DNA from: Rhea pennata
Lineage: Eukaryota > Chordata > Aves > Rheiformes > Rheidae
Reading direction: 5' to 3'
DNA: 64,000 nt
NCBI RefSeq assembly: GCF_028389875.1
Contig: NC_084663.1
Location: 95,469,190 to 95,533,189, forward strand
In this document: one piece after another, positions 61,192 to 64,000 of the stretch
Layout of the letters: every line of letters begins with the position of its first letter
How positions within the stretch are numbered: the stretch's first letter is position 1
Translations under genes and position numbers: made by a program
Notes under the pieces: generated by a model
The model's input: only the letters and a program-made list of their open reading frames with translations
Told to the model about the DNA's origin: nothing
Databases searched by the model: none

Positions 61192-64000
61192 CCATTAAAC
61201 GCAAAGGGTCCAGGCATGACAGCAACATAATTCCACAGAAAAGAGTAAAAATGCTAGTAACAGTTGTATTAACAAACAAACAAACAAACAAACAAAAAAA
61301 CGAGCTGTTCAAGTAAAGTAATATCTAAACTACCATATGTCTTTTTGTCACTTGGAGGTCACTGGAAGAACAGTTCATTCCTCATGGATGGCAAAGCTGG
61401 TTTAGGTAACATTTTGCCAACACAAGGAGGGGGAAGCTTTGGAGGTTTAGCATTCCACCTATTTTCACAAGAGATAAGTATAATAAAGTATTTGGACCAT
61501 TATCTTTCCGGAACAGGAAAGGTGTTGCTGTGTACTAGAACTTTTTTCTGATAAACTGATTAAATACAATTTGGGACAAAAGTGAAATTTATCACTATTT
61601 ACTGGCAGTTAAATGGATTTTTTTCCAAATGATTCAGTGACCCCTCAGATTTTTATTTACTATTAGCAAACCTAGTAATATTTGGTCTTCATCCCCAAAA
61701 CTAAGAATTATCAGTATATATCATCTGATCCAGCACTTCCACCAGCCCAACAGGGAATTGGCATATTGAACTCAGAATTAAATGCACAAATTTCAAAACC
61801 TCTAATCAGGAATAATTCATTAAAACTCAGCTGTTTCATCAATGTGTTTAATAATTCAACTGCCCAAACTGCCAAAGAAAATTGCATTTATGGTATTTTT
61901 TTAAAACATTTTATAAAATATTTTAAGGGGTTTAAGGGTATAGTCTATTATGATATTCTTTTTAATAAGTAGGTTTTCTTACATCCAGTAATACACTTTA
62001 TATTCATTATGGGTGCTCTAGCATTGGCCAACAACCAATAAATACAGCAATAAAGGAAATAAAGAGAAACCTAGATTTAATCAGATGAATCCAGGCTTGC
62101 ATGTTAATTATATTTTTATGTATTCCATTCAAACAGGTTTGGTTTACAGAATTATGGTATGCACTACACAGCTTTTCATCAGGGTTGTCAACTGCATTAG
62201 GTATAGAAGGATGCTCCTAAACAATGAGTTCAGCTCTGACTTCTCAGAATTCTGTCTCCATCTGACAAAATAACTTCCCAAGTATATCACAAAAAGGGTA
62301 AGAGAAACTAAGAGGAGATAAAAAAGGAAGGAGGGGGGAGGAAAGGCACAGGTGCTATTAACAGAAGTGCTACATGCATCTTTATAAATAAATATTTCCA
62401 AGTGAAAATGATATGAATCTGTTCATTCAGCATCCTATTGCACAATACCAATAGCAGACTGGAAGAACTCAGCATCCCTTAGGACACTGATTCAAATGCA
62501 GAGATAGTAAATGAATGGAGGAACAGATGAGTAGAATACATTGCAATGCCTAAACCAATAAACAGCAGCTGTTTTACAGTAAAGTAAAACACTAATACAC
62601 CTACCTCTGAATTAGAGCAGTTCAGGCATGGTCACATACCCCACTTAGTCATCCCTTCTGCATAAATAGCATTTTCCAGAAAAAGGGCAAGGCTATGACC
62701 CCTTCAGCTATCCATGCTGCAATAAAATAGAAACCACTGGAAACTGAAACAGTCTCTGCCCCTCCCTGTCCCCCCCCCCAGCCCGAAAACACACATAAAT
62801 CTCAATGATATCTTGCAGTGATTCAACAGAATAATTAGCAAGATAATATTCCTACATATAGAATCAAAAACCAACACAAACATGGGAAAAACAAAAATAG
62901 GTAAGAGATGTATTTGAAGTAAAGAGCACATGAAAACTGAAATAAAGCCCTATAAACAAAATTGATGAGAAGCTCATCTTCAGCAACCATAACTTAAGTA
63001 TTACCCAGTAAAGGAGGTGCAAAACAGCTTAGGGATATTACATATCGCAAATCACCCATTTTCAAGGTTAGCTGAATTCACTCTTGGCATAATCTCCCAG
63101 TCCAAGAACAAACACCATTGAGTTCAGCAGTTTTATCAAGTTCCCCTGGCATTTCTCCTACCTCTGTAAGCACATGTAAAAACTTTTGGTACCCCTTACA
63201 AGAACTGTATACAAACATGGAAGAACAGCATAATCTGCTCTTTAATTTTCTTCCCCAACTAGAATAGCAAAAGCACTCTGTCAAAACCAGAATCCCTCTA
63301 ACCTTTCAAGTCAAAGCCTTGGAGTTCTTTCGAGCTCTATCACGTTTTCATTTTATACTTCTTTTCCTCTTCTTTATTAAGATAATCCTTTCATCTTGTA
63401 CTCCAGGAAACACTTGTCTAGGATCCTCATAGCATAAAAAAAATCAAATTTTGTATTTACAGTCTAGTTTTACAATTTTTCCCAGACAGCCAGAGTGTCT
63501 TTGAGGGCAAACAAGTACAGACTTCTGTCCTGAAATAACATACTAAAACAATAATACAGTAATAAAAGGATTTTAAAGTCCCCTAACAAATATTGCCATC
63601 CCCAGATGCAATCATTATTTCATTTCATTCTCATTACATAAAATAGTAACCTGAGGCAAAGGCACCTTAAAACAGAACCCCAAAATATACTACAATTTAT
63701 GCTAGGTTACCAAAAAAACAAACATCTATCTCTTGTCTGCCAAAAAAGGATTCAGGAAATCAATGTTATGAAAAAAGTTACTAGTTTGGGTTTTTTTTCC
63801 TCCCCTCAAGATCTGCATATCAATAATATTATATTCAATTTGCTCATGACAAAAAAAAGCACTTAAATCCCAGCATTTTGAACTGTGGTTACTGCTTCTG
63901 AAGCAAGTAGATTGTAACAGAGCAATATAAGCCAGATGGAAGGAACTGGCATGAGAAACACCAGGTTGAAGAAACTTCCAAAATCAGATAGGCTTTTATA
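61192..64000. other. Non-coding AT-rich DNA, nothing recognised
   Basis: No recognisable gene or repeat family. A (CAAA)n run lies at 61271-61300 and a C10-type run near 62770-62779. ORFs up to 96 codons are not recognised. Confidence 0.5.
61271..61300. repeat. (CAAA)n microsatellite
   Basis: Tandem CAAA units followed by an A run. Confidence 0.9.

Noticed and set aside
1..64000. CRISPR array, operon or other prokaryote-type system
   Set aside because: No regularly spaced repeats or dense ORFs; composition and CR1 content indicate vertebrate nuclear DNA.

Overview
This window looks like nuclear DNA of a bird, from an AT-rich, gene-poor region. All recognisable interspersed repeats belong to the CR1 LINE group. 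The younger copies carry the avian-type 3' end (tggactagatgatctccaga... followed by ATTCTATG-like units), and nothing resembling mammalian L1 or Alu is visible. A crocodilian or turtle is less likely but not excluded by reading alone. I found no host protein-coding exon I can defend. The window is best described as intergenic or deep intronic DNA, with short ORFs at about the density expected by chance.

Layout. 1-10.55 kb: unique AT-rich DNA with homopolymer tracts. 10.56-11.62 kb: an old CR1 on the minus strand. 11.6-23.8 kb: unique DNA with a T40 tract and some unrecognised ORFs. 23.85-24.40 kb: a younger CR1 3' end, minus strand. 26.88-27.03 kb: a short chimera of a tRNA-Val-like head and a CR1 3' tail, with the architecture of a SINE. 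27.77-30.06 kb: an ancient plus-strand CR1 interrupted by a younger plus-strand CR1. 30.29-30.55 kb: an A/C-only low-complexity tract. 31.29-31.40 kb and 44.83-44.99 kb: ancient CR1 3' ends. 36.53-37.92 kb and 41.59-42.92 kb: two minus-strand CR1 copies sharing a 938-bp block that I read as 100% identical. 41.13-41.56 kb: a possible solo LTR. 53.03-53.11 kb: a short CR1 tail. 53.1-64 kb: unique AT-rich DNA with an AT-rich homeodomain-like site cluster and an alternating purine/pyrimidine run.

The most interesting items are three. First, the tRNA-Val/CR1 chimera: it has A and B boxes at tRNA spacing, a UAC anticodon, and a tail matching the CR1 copies in the same window, so it may be a CR1-mobilised SINE family. 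Second, the 938-bp identity island between two CR1 copies whose flanks differ, which suggests gene conversion or an assembly artefact. Third, both of those copies share a reverse-transcriptase motif C reading FADA instead of FADD. Everything was read by eye. Family names, boundaries and identity should be confirmed by RepeatMasker and alignment.
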